From assembly GCA_903813345.2 (NCBI GenBank), contig CAIIXF020000002.1, positions 8,579,555 through 8,643,554 on the forward strand: 64,000 nt of DNA. Direction: 5' to 3'. The number at the start of each line of letters is the position of its first letter. The stretch's first letter is position 1. Positions 32,160-43,677 of the stretch are shown here, one piece after another. Both the position numbers and the translations under genes were made by a program. A model generated the notes under the pieces. The model was not told where the DNA came from. It did not search any database and was given only the letters and a program-made list of their open reading frames with translations. This DNA comes from Owenia fusiformis. Taxonomy: Eukaryota > Annelida > Polychaeta > Sabellida > Oweniidae.

Positions 32160-33801
32160 CTAAACTTAGCACACTCTCTTTCGGGTCTAGTATGTATTGT
32201 ATTGTCCCGCAATATGGCATAGCGATTGCAGCGCCTCTAGCGGAAGAGCCTTTATGGCATGGAATTTTTACTTACTCTTTTCTAATATTTTTTACACCAA
32301 AATTTGAATTATATGTGAGGGAATGTTTTGTTTAGTCTGTAATTGCTCAGATTATATTGAAATTATTGCTAATAGCGCTAAATTGTATAGTTTCTATAGC
32401 TGAAAAAAGCTGACATAATTTTTGTCACCCTTGTCATTCTTCATTTTGCTTGGGTCAGACTGCCATAGCCATCCATGTTATCAAACTTGCAATAGTCACT
32501 TTAATTACAATTTAATGATTTATGAAAAGTAGTGGTTGAATCTGTCTGAAACTCAAATGGCATACTATGGGATGACCCTGTCAATGTACCTATTGTTTGG
32601 TTGTCAAATGAATAAAGCAAGGTTTTAAAGAATCTTAGCATTGCATCAATGGAGATTTGGCCCAAGTATTTTAAAAAGTCATGGAAAATGATTTAAATGA
32701 AATAACTGAATAATCAAAGTTATTATTGTGGAAAACTTTTCACTGAATTCAAATATTCTATTAAAAAGAAAAAAAGTTTATGTTAGAGGTTAAAAGTGCA
32801 AATCTCTTATTATCGATAATAGCAATAGTAAGTGATATTATCTGCTAATACTGATTTCAAGCGTGCCCTATTTGAAGGCCTTTATGACATGCAAATGAAC
32901 ATTAGTATCATCTGATAAGAAAAAAAATCCTCAGTTTTAATGTCAACCTTTTATCTGAAAAAACACACTATACATTATGTTAAAATGTTGAACACATCAT
33001 TTTTATTATTGCAAACTAGTTGTTATCAGTCAAGGTTCAATTTTTATCATTTGAGAGACCTAAGTCAAAATATTTTTAAACATCATTAAAAATATTTAGC
33101 AAATATTGGAGAATGACCGGTTAGATGTGTTCAAATTTATAGATTCTTACGCTTAATTAATTATTAATTTCAATTTTATAATTTATTCACACATACATGT
33201 AGTTAGGCAAGGTATCATATGTCCCATTCCAGCCAATCAGAACACAAGGTGATAACTGGACTCACAGATTGAAATTGATGCTTGCCAACTTGACCCTTGC
33301 AAAAAGTTTCATTGAAAATATGTTCTTTTAGTGATTTTGTATGTTTTAGGTGATTTTGTAGAAAATATTTTGCAATGTGTGAAAAGAATTAAAGTCCAAG
33401 ACCAGAATTAAGACTCAATGCATTGTGGCTGCTTCATTCCACTCAGGTGTTGTTTCTTTACTTTGCATTCTGGCTGCGTGGTCATGCAAAAATTTGGAAA
33501 CAACATCTTCAATGGAGCACGCCAGCACCGAGTCCAGGGCGCCTTAAATCCTTAAACAAAGGCTAGCTTCCCATTGGTCTTTTACAAAAGTAATTTCACA
33601 AAAACATTTTTTGATATGATCCCTTTTTGAAGTTTCAAGTACATGCATTCTGTCTATCGAGTGATTGACCCATATTGAGTCATTGACCCATATTGAGTCA
33701 TTGACCCATATTTACTAGCGAATATACATTGACCCCTCGTCTTAGAATAGAGACACTTGAACAACAGGCACAAAAACTACATGTATGTTTGTATATTTCA
33801 G
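32160..33801. other. Intergenic or upstream region, no gene seen
   Basis: AT-rich. A 19-bp tandem (attgacccatattgagtc, three units) lies at about 33664-33715. No exon recognised before the 5' UTR exon at 33802. Confidence 0.4.
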
Positions 33802-33809
33802 GTAGACTA

Positions 33810-33824
33810 ATGGTAGTATACTAG
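33810..33824 (+). promoter_or_regulatory. Minimal upstream ORF before the lengsin-like start
   Basis: A four-codon frame (Met-Val-Val-Tyr-stop) ends four bases before the main ATG at 33829. The 5' UTR exon begins at 33802 after a tatatttcag acceptor. Confidence 0.45.
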
Positions 33825-33828
33825 GAAG

Positions 33829-36800
33829 ATGACAAGCTCAAATGCATCAAATCAAATCTCATTAGAAAGTGTAGAAACTGCGAGGAACCAGGGGATTGAA
33901 CACTTTATGATAAGTTTTACAGGCAAGTGCAATTTCTATGTTCGTGTAATTATTATCCAACTGAACGAAGTTTGTGAAAATGTTCCGTTTGTCCATCTGT
34001 GAATTTATCTATGTGTAAAGATTGTATACTTCTGTTGCTCTTAAGGTAATGGTTAAGTTGATCAAAAGTACAAAAAATGGCAGACACATTTTTTTGATAA
34101 AGACACATGGTTTTAAAATATGTTTTCCTTGTATATAAGTGTATATCTTTACTAAAGAGACATGTCAAAGTGAACATCACACATAAATGTATTTTTCATA
34201 ACTATGAATTGGAGGTGCATGGGTCCCTAAAGAAGGTTTCAAAACCATGTGTCTTTATCAAAAAAATATGGCTGCCATTTTTTGAACTTTTGATTTACTT
34301 AACCGTTACCTTAAACAAAACATGTCATGTAGTGCATTTATATTTTACAAGATGTCTGGGCCATAGCTCAAGTACCGGTTGACAGATTAGATTTCTAATA
34401 ACATTCCTCATAAATTCATGACTTTAAAGTTGGCTGAATAGATAATATCTTTATTTGAAAAAGTGCATCTCACTCGTTACTGAATTCATTGACTTCCATA
34501 TTTGTTTTATAGATATAAGAATGGGATTATAAGAGAAACATTAATAATAACTGATGTTTGAAAAGATCTGCAATTGCCAAATTGGTGTAAATATATTTAT
34601 TAATTGAATAAAACCTTATGAATATTATTGTGTCTATTTTCAGACTTGTTAGGAGTCCACAGAAGCAAACTAATTCCAGTCCGGGCCCTAGACCAGCTGA
34701 CAGGAGGTCAAGGTCACGATTTAGGGGTAGCACAAATTTTTGGCCTTGGACCTACATCCTCTGATATCTTTGCAAGAATAAGTGATGCTTCACAGTGTAT
34801 ACGGTTACCATGGGAACCATCTATTGTTTGGGCACCTGTGTAAGTCAATAATTATTGCTTGGCATGGGTGGGCGGAGTTATCATGTGACAGGCAAGGCCT
34901 AGCCTGAGCATTATTTTAATGCCCTTTTGTGTCTAATATGAGAGACTTATGTGGTCTTTGAGACTGATTCCAGAGACTTACTGTACATGCCATTGTGTTT
35001 AATTCCAGAAACTTTTATGCTCCTTCTTTAACTTGATTCGATCGAGAGACTTATATTACCTTATGTCTCATACCAGACACTTATATGCCTTTGTGTCTCA
35101 AACCAGACACTTATATGCCTTTGTGTCTCATACCAGACACTTATATGCCTTTGTGTCTCAAACCAGACAGTTATATGCCTTTGTGTCTCAAACCAGACAC
35201 TTATATGCCTTTGTGTCTCAAACCAGACACTTATATGCCTTCATGTCTTATAACAGAGACTTAAATGCCTTTGTGTCTTTTAACAGAGACTTATATGCCT
35301 TTGTGTCTCAAACCAGACACTTATATACCTTTGTGTCTCAAACCAGACACTTATATGCCTTTGTGTCTCAGACCAGACACTTATATGCCTTCGTGTCTTA
35401 TAACAGAGACTTATATGCCTTTGTGTCTCAAACCAGACACTTATATGCCTTTGTGTCTCAAACCAGACACTTATATGCCTTTGTGTCTCAAACCAGACAC
35501 TTCTATGCCTTTGTATCTAATTCCAGAGACTTATATGCCTTTGTATCTAATTACAGAAACTTAAATGCCTTTGTGTCTTATTCAGAAGACGTATATGCCT
35601 TTGTGTCTTAATTCCAGAGACTTAAATACCTTTGAGTTTAATTCTGAACTTTTATGCCTTTGTATCAAATTCCAGAGACTTATATGTAGATGGGGAGCCC
35701 CTGAATAGATCACCTAGGTGGGCACTGAAGAACCAAGTTGCAAAAGCTAAAGAACTTGGATATGTCATGAAAAGTGGAGTGGAAGGTACGTTTATACTAT
35801 AAACCTTTTTACCACCCCTTCCCTTTTTGGAATTTCCCTATTATCTCTTATTCAAAGGGTGTAGGTGAAACAAACTATTTAAAGGGATATGCTTTTATTT
35901 ATTTGATAAAAAAACATGTGAAAAAAATTATATACAGTCCCCTCTAAAAGTTTGGTAACACCAGCTCCGCTATTGGACCATGTGTTAAATTTGGTTACGT
36001 TTGGCGATTTCGGAAAGTGATAAACTCCCTGTAATAACTGCCTTTTTAGGCCAAATTATCAAAATATGGACCTTCAATTTTATGAATAGGGGTCCAATTT
36101 TTGGTTTCAAGGATGGAAATTTTTGTCCTGATTTGAAATGTGGTTCCCCCTTGCTAGCTTCTGGTTCTGCCAGTTAGGATGTTGCCAAACTTTTAGATGG
36201 GATTGTATCATTTTTGTTTTTACCTATCATGCCCTGTAAGGCCTGTATCCTACGTTTTGGAATGAAAGTCTTGGTAGTCAAAAGCTTTATTTTTATTAAT
36301 GAACCATGAATGTTAAGATGATTGCTATGGAGCATCAGTTTTTCTCAACCAATCAATGAACTTGAATGAACAAGTGATAAATGTGTTCTCATTAACTATG
36401 CAATTATTGTTAAGGAAATGACCATATATAGAAAGTTGTTGGTATTTCGACAATGTACTCTGATTAGCTCGGACAGTTCAGAGTTTCATTGTAAACTATA
36501 TGTAGATGAAGCTTTCTTTTAAGACGCTATGGTGTAACTTTTTAAACTCAGCTTCCGACATAGACAAACAATCCCAGGATTTTTCACATGTATCTGATCA
36601 TGGTTACCCTGGGCTCAACAACTGGTTCCCTACCCTCTTACAACAAATTATTTCACAATTTATTGCTCAACAGATCAGATAGCACTGCAGGGTTGCACTT
36701 AGGTTTACAATTATGTCACCACCAGAAGTGTCATCCTCCGAACGCAGGGTTCCAGACATCATCCACAAAGTTCTGAGTTACAAAGGTACGAGTTCTGGAG

Positions 36801-39800
36801 GCCTGTGTTCGGAAGATGCAGAAGTGTTGACATCATCTCCAACTTTTTGTGGATGTTTTTCGGTGGTTTGGTGGTCAGCATTTGTAACAAATGGCAAGTG
36901 GTGGCATTATGCCTGTTAATGTCTTATTTAACTTGACAGAAATTACCTTTGTAACTGAGTGACGACTGGTGTTGATTGGATCAGTTATCTCAAAGGATTG
37001 TCAGTGTGAGGCATTCATCATCAAACACTCTTATGAAGGGTATATTTTTCTATTTTCAGTCGAATTTATTCTCATGGAATTAGAGGGAAAGAAATGTGCT
37101 GACCAAAATTTTGTGCAAGGTTTACCCTTTCATGATGCGCAGAGGTTGTACCGAAGGAGAGAGTTCCTAACTAAGATTTTGAAATATACAGAAGAGCTTG
37201 GCTGGGAACCATATGGGGTAAGAATCCCATGATACATTTTATAATGATTTGAGACGTATCTCAATATTGAACTAATGATATGATTATGTCAATACCTGGA
37301 TGCATTCTGGGATTTCTAATCCAGTAACTGTGCAATGACGCTACCATTTTTATTATGTCACCATCAAGTGGTGAGGTGACATATTGTTTCGGTCTCCAAC
37401 TTTTCTGTGGACAGTGTTTGGCAGTTGATGTTTGTCATTCGGTGTCTGTAACAAGTGACAGGTGATGCCGTTTTGCATGTTAATACCTTTTATATGTATG
37501 GTTTTATGTGGGTGTTTCATTATTTGTATGGTTTTTAGAGATGGGACTTGATTTACCGCCCCCCCCCCCCCTCTAAGTTGGGACCCGAAAAAATTGAGGC
37601 CCACAGAAATACAAAATGGGCGTAGATACATACACACAGAATATGCAGCCGCATACTATTCAGAGTCAATATGGTCAATTAAACACCATGGATACTATGG
37701 TATTCAAAAAACTTCTGTTATTTCATTTTCACCTTTATATTGTTGTATTGAAGCTTGTAGCTGAGGGAAATTATGGCCAGTTTGAACTTAATTATGGATT
37801 CTATGATGCATTGACAACTGCTGATAGACACCTCTTCTTCAAGTTTATGGTAAAGGTACGTCAACATATGAAACATATTGAAACATCATCACGCTAAAGT
37901 ATCTTAAACGGTGATTATCATCGTCATCTTTTAAAACGTTTCTACAACTTGTTATATCTGATTTTGTGGTTCTTATACGTTGCATCGATATATTGGTGTT
38001 GAAAGAAAGCTGCAAAATCATATGCCATTTGATTACTGTACATGAAACTTTAATGTTATTTTCCCACATGCATTCTAGACTACTTTTGAAGACAATGTAG
38101 ATCTTTGATTGTATAATCTATTTATGCAATGAAAATGAGAAAAGAGAGTAGAATATAAATCTGACATTTTTTAAATCTGATTTCAGTTTTCTTATTGCTA
38201 CTGTACTTCACAATTGAAACCATCTGTTATCAAGGAGGATTCGCTCCCAGAGTGCAACATCGATATTCTGTCCCACATATGGAAATGTCGTTATTCAAAA
38301 TTTGAATTCAAACATCCGCCATTTTGTTCACTTCAACATTTGAATCGTGAATTTTGATCTTATTCCTCAAGGAAAAATTCCAAAACTCACAAGAAATTAT
38401 CAAGATATTAGTTCGAATCTTTTGGACTGTTTATTTTGAATTTATAGCAGTAAATTTCAGAAAATAACGACATTTCGACGTTTTCGTCGTCGGAAAACAT
38501 CGATAGTCGATCCTGGGAGCCAATCCTCCTTCATCTATTATATTATATCGAGGTGAAATATTATTAAAAGCTATAGCCGGTGCTTCACATTCAGGATGTC
38601 AAGCTGACCTGTCTAATCTGAACACCACTTGGATTCACCAAAAGTGTTCAGATTGACAGGTGTTCACATTTCAAGGCTAATTGCAGATTTAAAAAATGGG
38701 ACCAAAAAGGTGTTCACATTCAAAGGTGTTCAGATGTGTTTTGATAATAGATGATCATGTTTTATTGTATTGTGCTTGAAAATTACTGCTAAAAAATAAA
38801 AAATGAATTTTTTAAGAATAAAATTTTTTTTTTAAATTGATAATGTCACCACCATGTGTAATGTTTGTGATTTTTTGCTTTTTCAGGAGATAGCAAGAGA
38901 ATGTGGGTATAGAGCAACATTTATGCCCAGACCTCTACACACGGTATGCAGTAAGTTACTATACAGTCACGGGTCTCATAAGCAGCAAGCGACAGGCGAT
39001 TTTCACCAGTTGAGCTGAAATGAGGTGGTTGGCTTGAAAAATCATGTTTTCCGCCAAATTTTGTGTGAAAAAATCAAATTCTGCAAAAATTTTGAAAACT
39101 GAAATTCTGGTGTTTTTCATTTTAAATAATGGGTGTCATACTTATGTCAATAGCAGCCAACATGCACATTGAGTGTATTTCAGATAATGGGTGTCATGCA
39201 TTTCAGATAGTGGGTGTCATAGTTATGTCAATAGCACCCAACATGCATTATGAGTGTCATGCATTTCAGATAATGGGTGTCATGTGCATGTGTCTTTATG
39301 GGACTCATCAAACAAAAATCTGTTTCCAAAAGAAACTGGGCTCTCAGAGATTGCTCATCAGTTTATAGGTGGCGTTCTAAAGCATGCTCAGGCATCAATG
39401 GCATTTGTAGCACCCACTGTGAACAGTTATAAAAGGTATCAATATTCTTCAAAAAATAAGAAGTTTACCTTGCCCCTAATGGCTATACAGCATACAAGAC
39501 ACTTAGTTTTGGAATTGTTGCAAGATAACCTAAAGTGTTTCCTGAAATAACTACTGAACATAACATAATAGAATGACAAGAGCACTATTATTGTAAAATT
39601 GCGATAATTGTCTTGAAACTTACCGTCAACTCATCATAAAGGCCCCATGCAAAGTTTGAAAATATTTTTTATTGTTCATGTAATATTGTTCATGACTGAA
39701 AATTATTTTACAGATGGTTTTTATTTATCAAATATTCAAATTTTCCGCCAATTTTCGAATGAAAGTTGAAATTGTTCAATAATTAAAAATCACTATACAG

Positions 39801-41909
39801 TGCAAAAATATTATTTTGTCCCTTTAAAACAAAACCATATTACTTCCGCAATTTATTCAATTCATTGTTTATTTTTTTGCTTTTATTAGAGTGAACAGTA
39901 AAGAATGGTGTCCGTTCACAGTGTCTTACTCGGGGAACAATAGATGTCACTTGATTCGCATTCCAGACAAAGAAAGGTAAACTAGCACACTCCCCTCCAT
40001 AAGTTTAGCAATTGGAAGTTTTCATTACACTCCCCTCCATAAGTTTAGCAATTGGAAGTTTTCATTACACTCCCCTCCATAAGTTTAGCAATTAGAAGTT
40101 TTCATTACACTCCCCTCCATAAGTTTAGCAATTGGAAGTTTTTATGACACTCCCCTCCATAAGTTTAGCAATTGGAAGTTTTCATTACACTCCCCTCCAT
40201 AAGTTTAGCAATTGGAAGTTTTCATTACACTCCCCTCCATAAGTCTAGCAATTGGAAGTTTTCATTACACTCCCCTCCATAAGTTTAGCAATTGGAATTT
40301 TTCATTACACTCCCCTCCATAAGTTTAGCAATTGGAAGTTTTCATTACACTCCCCTCCATAAGTCTAGCAATTGGAAGTTTTCATTACACTCCCCTCCAT
40401 AAGTCTAGCAATTGGAAGTTTTCATTACACTCCCCTCCATAAGTTTAGCAATTGGAATTTTTCATTACACTCCCCTCCATAAGTTTAGCAATTGGAAGTT
40501 TTCATTACACTCCCCTCCATAAGTCTAGCAATTGGAAGTTTTTTTAGTAATTGGAGATTATTACAATATTTCTGAAATTCATAACTTTGATGATTCTTTC
40601 TAAATTACCAAACACAGAGGTCTTGATAAGCGATCCTTCTTCCAAACCTACTTGAAAATGAGAAAAATCATGAAAAATAGACATATTTTGATCAATTTTG
40701 CTCTGAATTGAGAAAGTGAAAATTTTGCCCGCCTGAGAAAAAATCCTGGGGAGATCACTGAAATACATTGGAATTTTCTAAATTGAAATAACATGAATAC
40801 TACTATCCCAACTATTGTTTGAAAATTTTATAATCTGGATTATTATATGGATTACTTTTTAAACTTTTCATTTTACTATATTTTTTATAGTTTTACATTG
40901 CACAACAGCATATCATGTTTTGTATTGTATTGCAATGATTTTCATGAATTGTAGGATAGAGATCCGTCACCCTGATACTTCAGCCGACCCCTACCTCTTG
41001 CAGGCTACAATACTAGCATCTGGACTTGATGGCATTAGGAATGCAATAGGTAAGTGTATGGTAGCAGTGGTCTCCCCAGCATTAAAGCAAGTGGGCACAG
41101 CACCCACCTAAGATTTTGAAAATAGGCTTGCAGTAGCACCCATCAGAAATCCATTTGCACCCACTTGAAAATGGGAAAAATCATGAAAAATTGGCACATT
41201 TTAACCAATTTTGGTCTGAATTGTGAAAATAAGAATTTTGCACCCACCTGAGATAAAATCCTGGGGAGATCACTGGGTAGTGACACTGATACATGTATAT
41301 GCAAATTGGTAAGCCGAGGTGTTCACACACATTTTAAAGTAAAAATAAAAAAAATTTGAAGAGATATATATGAAACTGGGATTTGATAATGAATTGAAGA
41401 TTTACTATGAATCTATAAAAATCATAAGAAATAATTTTAATGAAGTATCTGTATCACATTAGGGATATTAGCACTAAGGCCTACCCCTCCTAAGCGTCTC
41501 TTTCAGGACTTTTATCTTCAAGGCCCATATTTAACATAGAAACTGGCGCAAAATCCCTCAAAACAACTTACATACAAGCAACAAATGATTTTTAACTAGC
41601 AACAAATGATTTGTTTGACCTGTCTTGCACCTTAGGAACAAACAATCAATTTTTCATGGACTATATTTTTCAGATCCTGGGCCGCCAAGATTCGACAATC
41701 TATTTGACTCCAAAATAAAGGACCACGGCCTTCCATTATTACCAACAAATTTAAAGGAAGCTCTGACAGCTTTGAAACAGGATGTATACTTCACTGAACA
41801 ATTTGGGGAACCCCTCGTTGATGCGTTTTTGGACACTAAAACCAGAGAATGGGGAGAATATAGCCAGGTGCTAACTGACTGGGAGTTAAATCATTATTTA
41901 GATTGTTAA
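33829..41909 (+). CDS. LGSN: Lengsin / type-I glutamine synthetase-like protein, 10 coding exons, 435 aa
   Basis: Exons 33829-33922, 34644-34839, 35676-35785, 37060-37217, 37754-37855, 38887-38950, 39270-39435, 39890-39976, 40955-41049 and 41674-41909 join in phase to 1,308 bp. The order follows the GS-I fold: beta-grasp part (GVHRSKLIPVRAL, residues about 34-46), then catalytic-domain motifs VEVEFILMELEG (about 132-143), EGNYGQFELNYG (190-201), NNGCHVHVSLWD (242-253), APTVNSYKR, GNNRCHLIRIP and EIRHPDTSADPYLLQA. GS-I enzymes make glutamine from glutamate, ammonia and ATP; animal lengsins are relatives reported to lack this activity. Here the usual NGSGMHxH loop reads CNNGCHVH and MPKP is MPRP, so activity is doubtful. 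Intron 1 uses a GC donor (ACAG|GCAAGT). Introns 2, 6 and 8 hold tandem arrays. Confidence 0.9.
34985..35690 (+). repeat. 30-bp minisatellite in intron 2, ~22 units carrying the exon-3 splice acceptor
   Basis: From 35041 to 35640 the 30-bp period holds exact register for 20 units (accagacacttatatgcctt then tgtgtctca), with looser units on both sides. The real exon 3 begins within the last unit: attccag|AGACTTATATG. Each unit therefore contains a CCAG plus the first ten or so exon bases. Confidence 0.95.
35935..36205. mobile_element. 271-bp MITE, TIR CAGTCCCCTCTAAAAGTTTGG, TA TSD
   Basis: The left end CAGTCCCCTCTAAAAGTTTG and the inverted right end (CCAAACTTTTAGATGGGATTG) match over about 25 bp with TA on both sides. 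A diverged relative lies at 52790-52997, a lone end near 57255-57280, and the 40-bp array at 39988-40540 resembles this end. Confidence 0.88.
36835..37495 (-). repeat. Two reverse copies of the GTCACCACC-type repeat flanking exon 4
   Basis: About 36835-36930 and 37358-37495 contain gtaacaaatggcaagtggtgg and gtaacaagtgacaggtgatg-type blocks in reverse orientation. They lie in introns 3 and 4, on either side of exon 4 (37060-37217). Confidence 0.6.
39118..39290 (+). repeat. Duplicated 3' splice sites at the end of lengsin-like intron 6
   Basis: The block tttcagATA(A/G)TGGGTGTCAT occurs three times with acceptors ending at about 39181, 39204 and 39269, plus one AG-less copy at 39126. A longer unit (gtcatacttatgtcaatagc...catgca) is duplicated around them. 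Only the last acceptor (exon at 39270) continues with the conserved HVHVSLWD reading. Confidence 0.85.
39988..40540 (+). repeat. 40-bp minisatellite in intron 8, ~14 units
   Basis: Period-40 units ttcattacactcccctccat followed by aagtttagcaattggaagtt are nearly identical. The array starts about 12 bp after the exon-8 donor. The unit resembles the terminus of the CAGTCCCCTCTAAAAGTTTGG MITE family. Confidence 0.95.
41067..41278. mobile_element. CTCCCCAG/CTGGGGAG MITE in lengsin-like intron 9
   Basis: Begins cagtggtctccccagcatta and ends aatcctggggagatcactg, giving inverted termini of about 15 bp. Repeats (a)gcacccacttgaaaatggg blocks inside. Related to 20243-20445 and about 40615-40765. Confidence 0.7.
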
Positions 41910-42966
41910 TCAATTGAGCATCTGAGCAAAAGAGGGTGCTATCAGCACAAGATACATGTATACCATGCACAAATGAAAGAATTAATTAATCGGTAATTGT
42001 ATCAACCTAGATTCTTCCCATACTGTAATTAGAGGCAGTCAGTGGGGAGGGGGCAGGGGGAGGACAGTCTCGCTAGTAATACTATGTCAAGTTTTACATG
42101 TACTTGGAAATAAGATTTATGCCCTCCTCAAAATTCTTATATATTGTGGGAAAATTTCATTTTTTGTGTTTATCCTTTTTAATTTTCCCACTGGTGCAGA
42201 TTATTGTTTAATTCAGTGTTTAATGGCCCATTTATGCAAGGGATGGGGAAACCCCTGCTCACAAGTGGGTATTCCAAGACAGGAAGGGGAATCCCCTCAA
42301 TTGCTGCAATGCAGTGCCCCTGATTTCAAAATGTGTTCACCTGTGCCTATGACTCATGCCATCACATGACAGAGAGAACGAAGGTCGCCATCTTGAAGGA
42401 AGCAGCGTGAATCAAAGGTTGGGAGGAAATCCACATTTATCACACTTTAGAGTAGCCATCTGCCAAGGATTCGGGATTAATAACGAATGATAAAGCGGGA
42501 AGACGCACCAGGAGGTTCTTGAAGGAGAAACAACAGAGAAAACCTGAATTTTTGGCAACTTAGAGAAAGAAGCATTTATTCGGGTGAGGTTTTTCCTTTT
42601 TGTAATTTGATTTTATGGCCAGCATGCTACTAGGTGCCTCTGACTGACTATAATTTTTAATTTCATGTGTACCAGAATTTGTAACTTTATGGCCAGCATG
42701 CTACTGGGATGCCTCTGACTGACTGTAGTTATAATTCAACGGGTATTGAGATTTATCGTGCGTCGCCATTTTGTGTCCCAGACTTGCTAAGTGAGATATT
42801 TGTCAGATTTAATGTAAAGCAACACTGTGTCATTAATTGCCTAACGTGTTGTCGAGAATTCTTCACAGTTCAGTGCTGTCCTAGGGGAAGCAGCAAGGAA
42901 CAACCTGCAAGCAGCCTTGCATTATCGTTAGGTGAAATTGGGAAACTTCCCAACACGGCAAATTAA

Positions 42967-43677
42967 TTTTGTCAGTTGGTTTCACCGCTGACAGAAATAG
43001 TTCCAGAAAGACTTCCATCGCATCGGGCAGTGAGGAGCCTTCCCAGAAAACTCAAGAGCCATAGAGGCAGAGCAAGGCTAAAGAGCCAGAAGAGTCCAGT
43101 CAAGAGACAGTGTGAGCTAATTTTGTCAGTTGGTTTCACCGCTGACAGAAATAGTTCCAGGAAGACTTCCATCGCATCGGGCAGTGAGGAGCCTTCCCAG
43201 AAAACTCAAGAGCCATAGAGGCAGAGCAAGGCTAAAGAGCCAGAAGAGTCCAGTCAAGAGACAGTGTGAGCTAATTTTGTCAGTTGGTTTCACCGCTGAC
43301 AGAAATAGTTCCAGGAAGACTTCCATCGCATCAGGCAGTGAGGAGCCTTCCCAGAAAACTCAAGAGCCATAGAGGCAGAGCAAGGCTAAAGAGCCAGAAG
43401 AGTCCAGTCAAGAGACAGTGTGAGCTAATTTTGTCAGTTGGTTTCACCGCTGACAGAAATAGTTCCAGGAAGACTTCCATCGCATCAGGCAGTGAGGAGC
43501 CTTCCCAGAAAACTCAAGAGCCATAGAGGCAGAGCAAGGCTAAAGAGCCAGAAGAGTCAAGTCAAGAGTCACAGTGAACTGTTTTGTCAGTTGGTTTCAC
43601 CGCTGACAGAAATAGTTCCAGGAAGACTTCTAGAGCAACGAGCAGCTAGGAGCCTTCCCAGTAAGAAGAGGAACTAA
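42967..43677 (+). repeat. 154-bp tandem repeat within left LTR (~4.5 units)
   Basis: Units begin ttttgtcagttggtttcacc at about 42967, 43121, 43275, 43429 and 43580 (partial). They are nearly identical. The same array lies at 49325-50035 in the right LTR. Confidence 0.92.

Noticed and set aside
31946-32335. Frames reading FGQLGFEELGF or SETQLSETQF
   Set aside because: They are the 15-bp terminal arrays of the foldback element read as protein.
35033-35611. 192-codon open frame of YAFVSQTRHL repeats
   Set aside because: It is the intronic 30-bp minisatellite read in one frame; the period is a multiple of three so the frame stays open. It stops before exon 3.
35041-35640. CRISPR-like array of regular repeats
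   Set aside because: Contiguous tandem repeats without unique spacers in a eukaryotic intron; the same applies to 39988-40540.
42709-43677. Small overlapping ORFs in the LTRs (80-85 aa, both strands)
   Set aside because: They repeat every 154 bp as products of the tandem units, have no family signature, and occur identically in both LTRs.
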